This document shows positions 40,989 through 50,764 of a stretch of 64,000 nucleotides of DNA, piece after piece (positions within the stretch are counted from its first letter, which is position 1; each line of letters begins with the position of its first letter). The position numbers were made by a program, and so were the translations under genes. A model generated the notes under the pieces. That model was not told where the DNA came from. It made no database searches and saw nothing but the letters and a program-made list of their open reading frames with translations. This stretch comes from Streptomyces sp. NBC_00341 (GTDB lineage Bacteria; Actinomycetota; Actinomycetes; Streptomycetales; Streptomycetaceae). The stretch is taken from positions 5,208,001 to 5,272,000 of the forward strand of contig NZ_CP108002.1 of assembly GCF_041435055.1 (NCBI RefSeq), in the 5' to 3' direction.

Positions 40989-41819
40989 TCAGGCTCCCCC
41001 GACGACCGGCTCCTGGAGCTCCGTCACCCACTGCGACTCGTCCTGCGGGCACTCCAGGGTGACCTCGCGGGCGTACCCCGCCGACCGGTAGCCGGAGCCG
41101 TCGATCCAGCGGGCCAGGGTCTGGGACGTCGGCAGCACGCCGTCCATCGCGCCCCGGTGGATGACGGTCGCCGCCTCGAACGGGGGCAGCTCGACCACCG
41201 TGATCCCGGTGTCACCCAGCGGCCCCGGCGGCGCGGAGACCGTCACCCCGGCATGGACGACGACCGCGCCGCCGCCCTCCGGGGCGTCCTCGTAGCGCGC
41301 GATGCCGGGGCCCGCCGGGGAGACCCCGGCCCGCTCCAGCAGCGGGAACAGCTGCTCGTACAGGGGGCGGATCACCGGAGTGATGTCCTGCGGTCCGTAG
41401 CCCGCGGCCACCCCGGTCAGCTCCGCGACCCGTACCGCCGCGATGTTCCTGACCACCACATCGTCCACTGGCATGTGTCCCTCGCTCTCGATCGACCGGA
41501 GCCTCGCCTCGACCTGGGCCAGCCGTGCCGCCGCCGCGGCCACCGCCTCCGACAGTTCCGAGCGCCGCAGCCGGAGCATCCCGCGCAGCTCCTTTGGACC
41601 CACCTCCTCGTCGAGGACGGCCCGCACCTGCTGGAGCGTGAAGCCGAGATCCTTGAGGGCGATGATCCGGTTGAGCCGGGCGAGCTGGCCGCCGCCGTAG
41701 TAGCGGTAGCCGGTGTCGGGGTCGGTACTGTCGGGGGGCAGCAGCCCGATCGCGTCGTAATGACGCAGCATCCGGGCCGACACCCGCCCGTGGCGGGCGA
41801 AGTCTCCGATGGTGAACAT
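40989..41819 (-). CDS. MerR-family regulator with GyrI-like effector domain
   Basis: This 276-residue protein has the MerR winged helix (FTIGDFARHGRVSARMLRHYDAIGLLPP, then GYRYYGGGQLARLNRII) and a dimerisation helix to about 115. A GyrI/BmrR-like ligand domain (VVVRNIAAVRVAELTG..) follows. It likely senses a small hydrophobic molecule and activates or autoregulates a promoter. A dyad of MerR type lies just upstream at 41839. No obvious target besides itself. Confidence 0.88.
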   Translation of the reverse strand: MFTIGDFARHGRVSARMLRHYDAIGLLPPDSTDPDTGYRYYGGGQLARLNRIIALKDLGFTLQQVRAVLDEEVGPKELRGMLRLRRSELSEAVAAAAARLAQVEARLRSIESEGHMPVDDVVVRNIAAVRVAELTGVAAGYGPQDITPVIRPLYEQLFPLLERAGVSPAGPGIARYEDAPEGGGAVVVHAGVTVSAPPGPLGDTGITVVELPPFEAATVIHRGAMDGVLPTSQTLARWIDGSGYRSAGYAREVTLECPQDESQWVTELQEPVVGGA

Positions 41820-41838
41820 GATGTCTCCCAGTGCACGG

Positions 41839-41856
41839 CCTCACACGGTGTCAAGG
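41839..41856. promoter_or_regulatory. MerR-type dyad in the MerR/sigma spacer
   Basis: CCTCACACGGTGTCAAGG is an imperfect inverted repeat (CCT-ACAC/GTGT-AGG). A TTGACC -35-like box lies just beyond it on the minus strand, the usual setting of MerR-family operators. It begins 20 bases upstream of the MerR ATG, consistent with autoregulation. Confidence 0.5.
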
Positions 41857-41932
41857 TCAAGCATCGCGTGGCCCCGGCACGGGTGTGACGCAGGCCACCG
41901 GAACCTGCCGCCCGCCGGGGGCAGGACATGAC

Positions 41933-42184
41933 GTGGAGCATTCCCTGAGAGCCCGGATACGGGCAGGCGACCCGGACGCGTTCGGCGGCCTCTTCGACGA
42001 CCACGCGCAGACGGTGTTCCGGTACGCGGTCCGCTCGACCGGCGACCGGGCCGGCGCAGAGGACATCGTGTCGCTCACCTTCCTGGAGGACGGCGAGCTG
42101 GGCAAGAAGGGCACCGTCACCGAGATGCAGGCCGTGCTCGACCGAGGAGTCGTGGACAGCCGCGACGAGACGCCCAAGAAGTAG
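41933..42184 (+). pseudogene. Truncated ECF sigma factor fused to an unrelated tail
   Basis: The 83 residues from the GTG at 41933 start with a clear sigma-70 region 2 (LRARIRAGDPDAFGGLFDDHAQTVFRYAVRSTGDRAGAEDIVSLTFLE). They stop matching just after it and continue as DGELGKKGTVTEMQAVLDRGVVDSRDETPKK. Region 4 is missing. The tail looks like the C-terminus of another protein, perhaps the membrane protein often encoded after such sigma factors. An in-frame deletion joining the 5' end of a sigma gene to the 3' end of its neighbour explains this best. It cannot function as a normal sigma factor. Confidence 0.68.
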
Positions 42185-42209
42185 ACCTCAAGGAGCAGGG
42201 CACACAGGC

Positions 42210-42251
42210 AGGAGCCCCGTTCCTCCGCCGAGGCGGGGGAGCGGGGCTCCT
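42210..42251. terminator. Long hairpin terminator of the cold-shock gene
   Basis: AGGAGCCCCG and CGGGGCTCCT form the outer stem. Inner TCCTCCGC and GCGGGGGA pair further with one wobble around CGAG, giving about 19 pairs. It lies 42 bases beyond the cold-shock stop and 25 bases after the convergent sigma pseudogene, so it serves both directions. Confidence 0.82.
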
Positions 42252-42292
42252 TGGGTACTGCGTTACCGGCCGCGATCGGCCGACCCGGGCAA

Positions 42293-42496
42293 CTAGGCCG
42301 GGGTGACGTTCTCAGCCTGCGGACCCTTGGGTCCCTGAGTGACGTCGAAGTTCACGACCTGGTTCTCCTCGAGGGAGCGGAACCCGGACGCGTTGATCGC
42401 GGAGTAATGGACGAAGACATCCGGGCCGCCGCCGTCCTGGGCGATGAAGCCGAAGCCCTTTTCAGCGTTGAACCACTTGACGGTTCCGGTAGCCAT
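42293..42496 (-). CDS. Cold-shock protein (CspA/ScoF family)
   Basis: This 67-residue single-domain nucleic-acid chaperone has RNP1 (KGFGFI) and RNP2 (VFVHYSAI) and the full family length. It binds single-stranded RNA/DNA in the cytoplasm. AGGAGGG precedes the ATG at 42496. A long A/T-richer leader lies upstream, typical of Csp genes. Confidence 0.95.
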   Translation of the reverse strand: MATGTVKWFNAEKGFGFIAQDGGGPDVFVHYSAINASGFRSLEENQVVNFDVTQGPKGPQAENVTPA

Positions 42497-43774
<1,278 letters not shown>

Positions 43775-43807
43775 GCGCACGCGAGGGCGGTACGCGACTA
43801 CTGCACG

Positions 43808-43846
43808 CGACGGGTAGGTGGAATGCATCATTCCACCTACCCGTCG
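43808..43846. terminator. Strong hairpin terminator after mqnA
   Basis: A perfect 17-bp stem (CGACGGGTAGGTGGAAT with its complement) surrounds the loop GCATC and is followed by TCCTTTCCG. It lies 34 bases after the mqnA stop and should separate mqnA from the kinase gene. Confidence 0.9.
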
Positions 43847-44158
43847 TCCTTTCCGTGTTCCCGCCTTCCCGCCTCCTGCCTTCCCGCCCTTCCTGCGGGA
43901 TGTTCCCGAGGGATATCGATTCGAGTGAATACGCGTTGAATGGCCGATTAGTGGGAAGCGTCGGGAGTGCGCCCCGGTGGCTTCCGTCAATCGGTCCCTC
44001 ACCCGGGAACGACACATTCGCTCTCTTTTCTTGTGATGAATGGCGCCGTTCGTTCCCTCGGGGGCGATATCGGCGGATGGTTTGCCTGGGACCGCATGAC
44101 CTTCGGCTCTAGGCTTCGGTCGGAGGTCCGGGCCGGTGTCCACAGGGGGAGTCCGCAT
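43847..44158. other. Leader region of the membrane kinase gene
   Basis: About 310 bases of unusually A/T-containing DNA (e.g. GAATACGCGTTGAATGGCCGATTAG near 43925-43950) precede the kinase ATG. An in-frame extension upstream exists but has no binding site; AGGGGGA at 44143 marks the true start. Probably promoter and untranslated leader. No gene seen. Confidence 0.5.
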
Positions 44159-45886
44159 ATGCAGCCGCTGGAAGCCGGCGAACCGCTGAGCATCGGTGCC
44201 TACCGGCTGATCGGCAGACTCGGTGCCGGCGGCATGGGGCGCGTCTACCTGGGACGCAGCGCCGGCGGCCGCACCGTCGCGGTCAAGGTGGTCCATCCGC
44301 ACTTCGCGCTCGACGAGCAGTTCCGCGCCCGGTTCCGGCGCGAGGTGGACGCGGCGCGGCGGATCGGCGCCCAGTGGACCGCGCCCGTCCTGGACGCCGA
44401 TCCCGACGCCCCCGTCCCGTGGGTGGCGACCGGTTACGTGGCCGGGCCCCCGCTCTCCGCCGCGGTCACCGAGCACGGCCCGCTGCCCGAACAGGCGGTA
44501 CGCACCCTGGGCGCGGGGCTGGCCGAGGCGCTCGGCGCGGTCCATGAACAGGGCCTGATTCACCGGGACGTGAAGCCCTCCAACGTGCTGCTCGCCCTCG
44601 ACGGTCCCCGGCTGATCGACTTCGGCATCGCCAGGGCCATCGACGCCACCGCCTCGCTCACCTCCACCGGGGTCTCGGTCGGCTCGCCCGGCTACATGGC
44701 GCCGGAGCAGATCAGGGGCCAGGAGATCTCGGGCGCCGCCGACGTCTTCTCACTGGGTGCGGTGCTCGCGTACGCGGCCACCGGTGCCGCGCCCTTCCTC
44801 GGCGACTCGTCCGCCGTACTGCTCTACAAGGTGGTGCACGAGGAGCCGGAGCTGGGCGATCTGGAGGGCGAGCTGCGCGAGGTCGTCGCCTCCTGCCTGG
44901 CGAAGGACCCGGCGCACCGGCCCAGCCCGGCCCGGCTCGCGGACCGGCTGGCCCCCGGCGGCGCGGCGGCCCGGGTGGCGGCGGGCTGGCTGCCCGGCCC
45001 CCTGGTGCGCGAGGTCAGCCGCTCCGCGGTCGCGCTGCTGGACCTGGAACCGCAGGACGCCCCGGTGCAGTCGGGGCCGGTGCCGTTCACCAACGCCTCG
45101 CACGGGTTCGACGGGGGCCCCGCCCTCGGGGTGTTCGGCCCGCCCGTCGAACCGGCGGCCCACCTGACCGGACCGGGTACGAGCCCTCCGCCGTACCCGC
45201 CCGCCCCGGGGACGGACGGGGTGCCGGGGCAGCGCGCGCCCGACCCCCGGTTCACCGTCAGCGTGAGCGCCGATTCCCGGCCGGACGAGCAGCGCCGGGG
45301 GCGCAGGCTGAGCTGCACCGTCGCGCTCGCGGTGGCCGGTGCGCTCGCCGCGGTGACCGTGGGCAGCGCCTACGTCTTCGACCTGATGCCGGGCGGTGGC
45401 GGCCGCGACACCGCGGAGCACGGAGGCACCGGCCGCACCCCGGGCGCCACCGCCTCGCCCGGACCGACCCGCCCCGGGGACAGTGCGGCGACCCCGGGCG
45501 GCCAGGTCGGTGAGGTGCCGAAGAGCTTCATCGGCACCTGGGAGGGACCGCTCACCGAGAAGACGACCGGTCAGCCGCACGGCAGGCTCAGTGTGGTGAT
45601 CAGGAAGGGGAAGAAGGGCGCCGACGTGGTCCGCACGAGCACGACGCTCTCCGCCCTCGGCGTCCAGGTCAGCTGTCACAGCATCGCGTCCTTCACCTCC
45701 GGCACCGACAAGGAGCTGACGTTCCGGGAGCGAGCCGATCCGGCACGCCCCGGCACGGCGGGCCTGTGCACGACCACGACCACGGACATCCACTTCACCC
45801 GTGTCGGCGACGACACCCTCCGCTTCCGGTCCGACGAGCGGGGCGCCGGGCTCCCCTACGGCACGCTCAACCGGTCCGGCGGCTGA
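44159..45886 (+). CDS. Membrane Ser/Thr protein kinase
   Basis: This 575-residue Hanks-type kinase has P-loop GAGGMG (22-27), Lys43, HRDVKPSN from 135, DFG at 154-156 and GSPGYMAPEQ in the activation segment. A Pro-rich juxtamembrane linker and one transmembrane helix (TVALAVAGALAAVTVGSAYVF, near 385-408) lead to an extracellular domain of about 160 residues. That domain starts with a Thr/Gly/Pro-rich linker and has FIGTWEGPL plus two Cys. It signals from outside the cell to an unknown target. Between two menaquinone genes. Confidence 0.92.
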   Translation: MQPLEAGEPLSIGAYRLIGRLGAGGMGRVYLGRSAGGRTVAVKVVHPHFALDEQFRARFRREVDAARRIGAQWTAPVLDADPDAPVPWVATGYVAGPPLSAAVTEHGPLPEQAVRTLGAGLAEALGAVHEQGLIHRDVKPSNVLLALDGPRLIDFGIARAIDATASLTSTGVSVGSPGYMAPEQIRGQEISGAADVFSLGAVLAYAATGAAPFLGDSSAVLLYKVVHEEPELGDLEGELREVVASCLAKDPAHRPSPARLADRLAPGGAAARVAAGWLPGPLVREVSRSAVALLDLEPQDAPVQSGPVPFTNASHGFDGGPALGVFGPPVEPAAHLTGPGTSPPPYPPAPGTDGVPGQRAPDPRFTVSVSADSRPDEQRRGRRLSCTVALAVAGALAAVTVGSAYVFDLMPGGGGRDTAEHGGTGRTPGATASPGPTRPGDSAATPGGQVGEVPKSFIGTWEGPLTEKTTGQPHGRLSVVIRKGKKGADVVRTSTTLSALGVQVSCHSIASFTSGTDKELTFRERADPARPGTAGLCTTTTTDIHFTRVGDDTLRFRSDERGAGLPYGTLNRSGG

Positions 45887-45958
45887 CCTGCGCCGGGGCT
45901 GGCGTACGCTGAACCGGTCCGTAGATCCGTTGAAAAACCGCCGAAAGGTGACAGCCCG

Positions 45959-47158
45959 GTGACCGAGAAGGCCGACCTCCAGCCCATCCTCGACCGAGCC
46001 GCCGAAGGCGGGCGGATCACTCCGGCGGAGGCACTCGACCTCTACCGCTCCGCCCCGCTGCACGCGCTGGGCGCGGCCGCCGACGCCGTACGCCGACGCC
46101 GTTACGCCGGTACGGAGCACATCGCGACGTACATCATCGAGCGCAACATCAACTACACGAACGTGTGCGTGACGGCGTGCAAGTTCTGCGCGTTCTACGC
46201 CGCGCCCAAGGACACCGCCAAGGGCTGGTCCCGCGACCTCGACGACATCCTGCGCCGGTGCGCGGAGACCGTGGAGCTGGGCGGCACCCAGATCATGTTC
46301 CAGGGCGGGCACCACCCGGACTACGGCGTGGAGTACTACGAGGAGCACTTCTCCGCGATCAAGAAGGCGTTCCCGCAGCTGGTCATCCACTCGCTCGGCG
46401 CCTCCGAGATCGAGCACATGGCCCGGATCTCGAAGGTCTCCGCGGAAGAGGCCATCAGCCGCATCCACGCAGCCGGTCTCGACTCCTTCGCGGGCGCGGG
46501 CGCCGAGCTGCTGCCGGCCCGTCCGCGTACCGCGATCGCCCCGCTCAAGGAGTCCGGCGAGCGCTGGCTGGAGATCATGGAGATCGCCCACGGCCTCGGG
46601 GTCGAGTCGACCTCCACCATGCTGATGGGCACGGGCGAGACCAACGCCGAGCGCATCGAGCACCTGAGCATGATCCGCGACGTACAGGACCGCACCGGCG
46701 GCTTCCGCGCCTTCATCCCGTACACGTACCAGCCGGAGAACAACAAGCTGAAGGGCCAGACGCAGGCCACGCTCTTCGAGTACCTGCGGATCATCGCCAT
46801 CGCCCGGCTCTTCCTGGACAACGTCGCGCACATCCAGGGCTCCTGGCTGACCACCGGCAAGGAGGTCGGCCAGCTGTCGCTGCACTACGGCGCGGACGAC
46901 CTCGGCTCGATCATGCTGGAGGAGAACGTCGTCTCCTCCGCCGGAGCCAAGCACCGCTCCAACCGGCTGGAGATCATCGACCTGATCCGCAAGGCGGACC
47001 GGGTCCCGGCCCAGCGCGCCACCACGTACGAGCACCTCGTCGTCCACGACGACCCGGCGAACGACCCGGTCGACGAGCGCGTCGTCTCGCACATCTCGTC
47101 CACCGCGATCGAGGGCGGCACCGCCCACCCGGAGCTCAAGCTCCTGAACGCCAACTGA
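45959..47158 (+). CDS. mqnC: Cyclic dehypoxanthinyl futalosine synthase MqnC
   Basis: This 399-residue radical-SAM enzyme has the cluster motif CVTACKFC (Cys 70, 74, 77) plus YIIERNINYTNVC, GTQIMFQGGHHPDYG and AFIPYTYQPENNKLKG typical of MqnC. It cyclises dehypoxanthinyl futalosine in menaquinone biosynthesis. The GTG start at 45959 has GAAAGG upstream. The amidohydrolase-like gene follows after 7 bases, so the two are cotranscribed. Confidence 0.94.
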   Translation: MTEKADLQPILDRAAEGGRITPAEALDLYRSAPLHALGAAADAVRRRRYAGTEHIATYIIERNINYTNVCVTACKFCAFYAAPKDTAKGWSRDLDDILRRCAETVELGGTQIMFQGGHHPDYGVEYYEEHFSAIKKAFPQLVIHSLGASEIEHMARISKVSAEEAISRIHAAGLDSFAGAGAELLPARPRTAIAPLKESGERWLEIMEIAHGLGVESTSTMLMGTGETNAERIEHLSMIRDVQDRTGGFRAFIPYTYQPENNKLKGQTQATLFEYLRIIAIARLFLDNVAHIQGSWLTTGKEVGQLSLHYGADDLGSIMLEENVVSSAGAKHRSNRLEIIDLIRKADRVPAQRATTYEHLVVHDDPANDPVDERVVSHISSTAIEGGTAHPELKLLNAN

Positions 47159-47165
47159 CGCCGTC

Positions 47166-47885
47166 GTGCTGACCGTCCACGCCGCGCCGCTGGTCCTCCC
47201 GGTCGGCGCGGGCCCCGTCGAGCGGGGCGCGGTGGCGGTGGACGGGGACCGGATCGTCGCCCTCGGTCCGTACGAGGCGGTGGCCGCCGCTCATCCGGCG
47301 GCGCGCGTCCGGCAGTGGCCGGGCGTCATCGCCCCGGGCCTTCGGCAGCGGCACGCGGAGTGGCTGCTGACCCGCTGCTACCACCCCGACCCGCGCGAGG
47401 CGGACGAACTCGGCGTCGAACCGCTGTCGGGCGAGGCGTTCGCACGGCTGGCGCGGGAGCTGGACGCGACCCGGTGGGCGGGCAGCGTACGCCGGGGTCT
47501 CCAGCAGATGCTGCGGTACGGGACGACGCACCTCACCGGCCCGTTCCGCGACCCGGCCGTGCGGACCGCCGTGTCCCGTTCCGGTCTGGTGGAGGTCCTG
47601 GGGGGCGTCTCTCCGGTCGGGGTTCCGGGGGGCGTTTCTGAGAACGTTCCTCAGAGCGTTTCGGGGAGCGTTTCGGGGAGTGTTTCCATGGGCGGGGCGG
47701 CGGATCTCGATCCGCTCGCCGGGGGGCGTGACCTGCCGGGCGCCGTGCACGCCCCGCTCGTCACCGGCGCCCGCGCCGACTTCGCGGTGTTCGACGTACC
47801 GGACGAGGCCACGCTCCTCGCGGCGGGGGCGGGGTCCTGCGTGGTCACCGTTCTGGGCGGGCGGCTGGTGTACCGGCGGCGCTGA
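47166..47885 (+). CDS. Amidohydrolase-like protein lacking the metal-binding core
   Basis: This 239-residue protein keeps the N-terminal (VERGAVAVDGDRIVALGP) and C-terminal (GARADFAVFDV..VVTVLGGRLVYRRR) composite beta-sandwich parts of imidazolonepropionase-like amidohydrolases. The HxH site is replaced by RQRHAEW, and most of the TIM barrel (about 200 residues) is missing. It also has a low-complexity GVS/SGSVSGSVS expansion at about 145-176. It is therefore probably not a hydrolase. It is in the mqnC transcript, so a role in futalosine metabolism, or decay of an old deaminase, is possible. Confidence 0.7.
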   Translation: MLTVHAAPLVLPVGAGPVERGAVAVDGDRIVALGPYEAVAAAHPAARVRQWPGVIAPGLRQRHAEWLLTRCYHPDPREADELGVEPLSGEAFARLARELDATRWAGSVRRGLQQMLRYGTTHLTGPFRDPAVRTAVSRSGLVEVLGGVSPVGVPGGVSENVPQSVSGSVSGSVSMGGAADLDPLAGGRDLPGAVHAPLVTGARADFAVFDVPDEATLLAAGAGSCVVTVLGGRLVYRRR

Positions 47886-47910
47886 GCGCGTCGAGTGTGC
47901 GGCAGGAGTC

Positions 47911-48612
47911 TCACGCCACGGAGGGGCCACCCAGGTACTGGCCCTTGGCGTCATAGGGCCAGGCGTTGGCGACGCACCCCTTGAGTCCGTAGATCTGCTG
48001 CATCATGGCGGGGGCGGGGCGGCCCTTGCCGGGGCAGGTTTCGTGGCCGTGGCCGAGCCAGTGGCCGACTTCGTGGTTGATGATGAGGGCGCGGTACTCG
48101 GCCAGGGGCCCGTTGAACTCGGGTGAACCGGTCTGCCAGCGCTTGAGGTTGACCATGACGTCCACGCCGACGCGGCAGTTGACCTCGCCGTGCGTGTCCA
48201 GACCGCTCTTCCCGCAGATCCGGTCCGTGGTCCGGGGCGAGGCGATCCGTATGACCAGCCCCGCAGGGCCCTCGGCGACCTGGCGGAAGGTGTTCTCGCC
48301 GTGGTGCGACCAGCCCCGGGGCGCGGCCAGGATGCGGGCGACCACTGCGGCAGCCTTGTCCGGGTCCAGACCGGAGCCGTCCTCCACCTCGACCCGGTAG
48401 GCGTGGCCCCTGCCGGTGGTCGACGCGGCCGCGCGGGCGACGGTGAAGGAGGCGGCGGAGCCCGAGTCGCCGGGACCGCCCGCGCGCTCGTTCTTCCACC
48501 GGAGCCCCGCCACGGCGGCCGCCACCAGCAGGACCGGGACGACGCCCATGACGAGCAGCCGTTTCCGGCCACGCCCCCGCTGACCCTGCCGACGCACGTC
48601 CGATCCGGACAT
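47911..48612 (-). CDS. DUF3152 membrane-anchored zincin-like protein, downstream copy
   Basis: This 233-residue protein has an N-terminal basic stretch, one membrane segment near residues 18-40 and an extracellular DUF3152 domain. That domain contains HEVGHWLGHGH, an exact match to the HExxHxxGxxH zinc motif of metzincin-type metallopeptidases. Four Cys could form disulfides. GGGAGGGG precedes the ATG at 48612. Its last 130 or so residues are nearly identical to those of the adjacent upstream paralogue. It is the last gene of a sigma/anti-sigma operon. Confidence 0.85.
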   Translation of the reverse strand: MSGSDVRRQGQRGRGRKRLLVMGVVPVLLVAAAVAGLRWKNERAGGPGDSGSAASFTVARAAASTTGRGHAYRVEVEDGSGLDPDKAAAVVARILAAPRGWSHHGENTFRQVAEGPAGLVIRIASPRTTDRICGKSGLDTHGEVNCRVGVDVMVNLKRWQTGSPEFNGPLAEYRALIINHEVGHWLGHGHETCPGKGRPAPAMMQQIYGLKGCVANAWPYDAKGQYLGGPSVA

Positions 48613-48769
48613 CCGCGCCCCTCCCCAGTGTTCCGGTGCTCGTACTCCCCTCTGTAATGACCGCTGATGGCGCGAATTGGTTCAGTCCACTCGCTTACGA
48701 AGCGGACAGGGCGGGTGGGTTGGGTGCCTCAGGAGTCACAGGCGCCACGCGTCACGCGTCACAGAAGAC

Positions 48770-49732
48770 TCACGGCACGGAGGGTCCGCCCAGGTACTGG
48801 CCGTTGGTGTCGTAGGGCCAGGGGTTGGCGACACAGCCTTTGAGTCCGTAGATCTGCTGCATCATGGCGGGGGCGGGTCGGCCTTTGCCGGGGCAGGTTT
48901 CGTGGCCGTGGCCGAGCCAGTGGCCGACTTCGTGGTTGATGATGAGGGCGCGGTATTCGGCCAGGGGTCCGTTGAATTCGGGTGAACCGGTCTGCCAGCG
49001 CTTGAGGTTGACCATGACATCGACACCGACGCGGCAGTTGACCTCACCATGGGTGTTGAGCCCGCTGTTCCCGCAGATCCTGTCGACGGTCGCCGCCGTG
49101 GCGATCCGGACGACCAGCCCCGCAGGGCCCTTCGTGACCTGGTGGAACGTATGCTCTCCGCCGTGCGCCCAGCCACGTGGCGCGGCGAGGAACCCGGCGA
49201 TCTGGGTGGCGGCCGCGTCCGGGTCGACGCCGGTGCCGTCCTCCACCTCGACCCGGTAGGCGTTGCCACCGCCCGAGGTCGCGCCCGCCCGCGCGACCGT
49301 GAAGGTGCCGGGGCCGTGGGAGGGGATGGCGGGATGGTCACCGCCCTTGGTGCCGGATTTGGATGTGGAGTCGGTGTCGGAGCTCGGCTTTGTCTTCGGG
49401 CTCACCTTCGGCTTGGCACGCGCCTTCGGTCTGGTGCTCGCCCCGCCCTTCGAACCGGAACCGGTCGGGGCGTCATCGGCATACGACTTATCGCCGGAAC
49501 CGGAACCGGAACCGGAATTGGCTGATGCGGACGCGGCTGCGGCAGCCGACGGATCGTCCCCGCCGGACCACAGCGGCGAGGCGGCCACCGCGATGCAGAT
49601 CACGGCCGTCGGCACGAGGACCGCGACCAGCAGCCGTATCCGGCTGCGGCGGCGACGGTCCTGCCGTGAGCGCCGCCGGGCCCCCCGGCCGCCCCGTCGC
49701 TGTCCCTGCTGTCTCCGTACCTCAGCCGACAC
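48770..49732 (-). CDS. DUF3152 membrane-anchored zincin-like protein, upstream copy
   Basis: This 320-residue paralogue has a basic N-terminus, a membrane helix (near 33-55) and a long Ser/Gly/Lys/Pro-rich linker (about 60-140). The same DUF3152 domain with HEVGHWLGHGH follows. The GTG start at 49732 overlaps the anti-sigma-like gene by 11 bases and has GAAGGAG. The longer linker distinguishes it from the copy at 47911. It is predicted to face outside the membrane. Protease activity is not proven for the family. Confidence 0.85.
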   Translation of the reverse strand: MSAEVRRQQGQRRGGRGARRRSRQDRRRRSRIRLLVAVLVPTAVICIAVAASPLWSGGDDPSAAAAASASANSGSGSGSGDKSYADDAPTGSGSKGGASTRPKARAKPKVSPKTKPSSDTDSTSKSGTKGGDHPAIPSHGPGTFTVARAGATSGGGNAYRVEVEDGTGVDPDAAATQIAGFLAAPRGWAHGGEHTFHQVTKGPAGLVVRIATAATVDRICGNSGLNTHGEVNCRVGVDVMVNLKRWQTGSPEFNGPLAEYRALIINHEVGHWLGHGHETCPGKGRPAPAMMQQIYGLKGCVANPWPYDTNGQYLGGPSVP

Positions 49733-50753
49733 GATCCGCGTACTCCTTCGATTCCATGGGGTGTGCCGCCGCGTACTTCACGAGCTCCAGGAACCGGGAG
49801 TCCCCCGCGACGGCGAGCAGTTGATCGGCGGTGACGGGTGACGGCCCCCCTGTGCCGTCGTCACCGCCGACCGAGAGGACGACCGCGCTGTCGCCGTACG
49901 TGAAGCGGACGAGGGTGCTCGCGGCGGCCGGTGACCCGTCCGGGCCGGCGGCCGACGTCACGGCCTGGGCCTCGATCCCGCCGGGAAGCATCGCCCGCTT
50001 GCAGCGCAGCAGGCCGCCCGGGTACTGGCGGCAGGGCGCTTCCTGCGGAGCGACACTCCGGTCGCTCCCGGGGCGCACCGAGAGGACGACCGGGTAGATC
50101 TCGCTGCCGACCCCGGCCTGGTACTGGCTGACGGCGAGGTCCACCGGGTGGACCGGGCCCACCTTCCGCGGCAGCAACTCCCCGAGCACCAGAGCGGCAA
50201 GCCGCTGGAACCTCTGCTGCCGTTTCCGTTCCGCGGCCGGCAGATCGGCCATGGACGACTGGCCGGGGGAAGGCTGGATGTGGACGGTGGACGGTTCCGG
50301 CGCAACCGTGGACACGGGCGGCGCCGGGGCCGACGCCGCCCCTGAGGGCGCGTCCGACGACACGGGCGACGGCACGTCCGTCGGGGCGTTCGTCGGGACG
50401 TTCTCCGGGGCCGGCGTCGGCGCGATGCCCGTGGGCCGCGAGGCGGCGGACCACGTCCGGGCGGGTTCCGTACCGCCGCTGCCGTTCCCGTTCCACAGGG
50501 GCAGGACGGCGCCGAGTGCGCCGAGCGCCACCACACCCGTCACCACCGCCCCGATGGTCGCGCGGGCCCGGGTGCGGCGCCGGTGGCCCTGGACCAGGGC
50601 GGCGGGCACCAGGTCCGGCAGGGTCGGCGCACCGTCGGTCGCCTGCTCCATGGCCGCCCTGATCAACAGGGTCTCGGCCACCTCTGCCTCCGGGGCGGCC
50701 TCGGCCCCCTCCTCCGCGGCCCGGCCGGGAAAGCGGTCAGAAGACATGTCCAC
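49722..50753 (-). CDS. Putative membrane-bound anti-sigma partner
   Basis: This protein of about 343 residues follows the sigma gene after 11 bases. The N-terminal 70 residues are acidic and helical (possible sigma-binding), then a membrane helix (IGAVVTGVVALGALGAVLPLW, near 75-95). A Pro/Ala/Thr-rich linker and an extracellular domain of about 170 residues with two Cys follow. No canonical zinc anti-sigma motif is visible, so the role rests on position and topology. The GTG at 50753 has AGGAG at 7 bases; the ATG at 50747 is also possible. Confidence 0.68.
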   Translation of the reverse strand: MDMSSDRFPGRAAEEGAEAAPEAEVAETLLIRAAMEQATDGAPTLPDLVPAALVQGHRRRTRARATIGAVVTGVVALGALGAVLPLWNGNGSGGTEPARTWSAASRPTGIAPTPAPENVPTNAPTDVPSPVSSDAPSGAASAPAPPVSTVAPEPSTVHIQPSPGQSSMADLPAAERKRQQRFQRLAALVLGELLPRKVGPVHPVDLAVSQYQAGVGSEIYPVVLSVRPGSDRSVAPQEAPCRQYPGGLLRCKRAMLPGGIEAQAVTSAAGPDGSPAAASTLVRFTYGDSAVVLSVGGDDGTGGPSPVTADQLLAVAGDSRFLELVKYAAAHPMESKEYADRVG

Positions 50754-50764
50754 GACGGTTCTCC

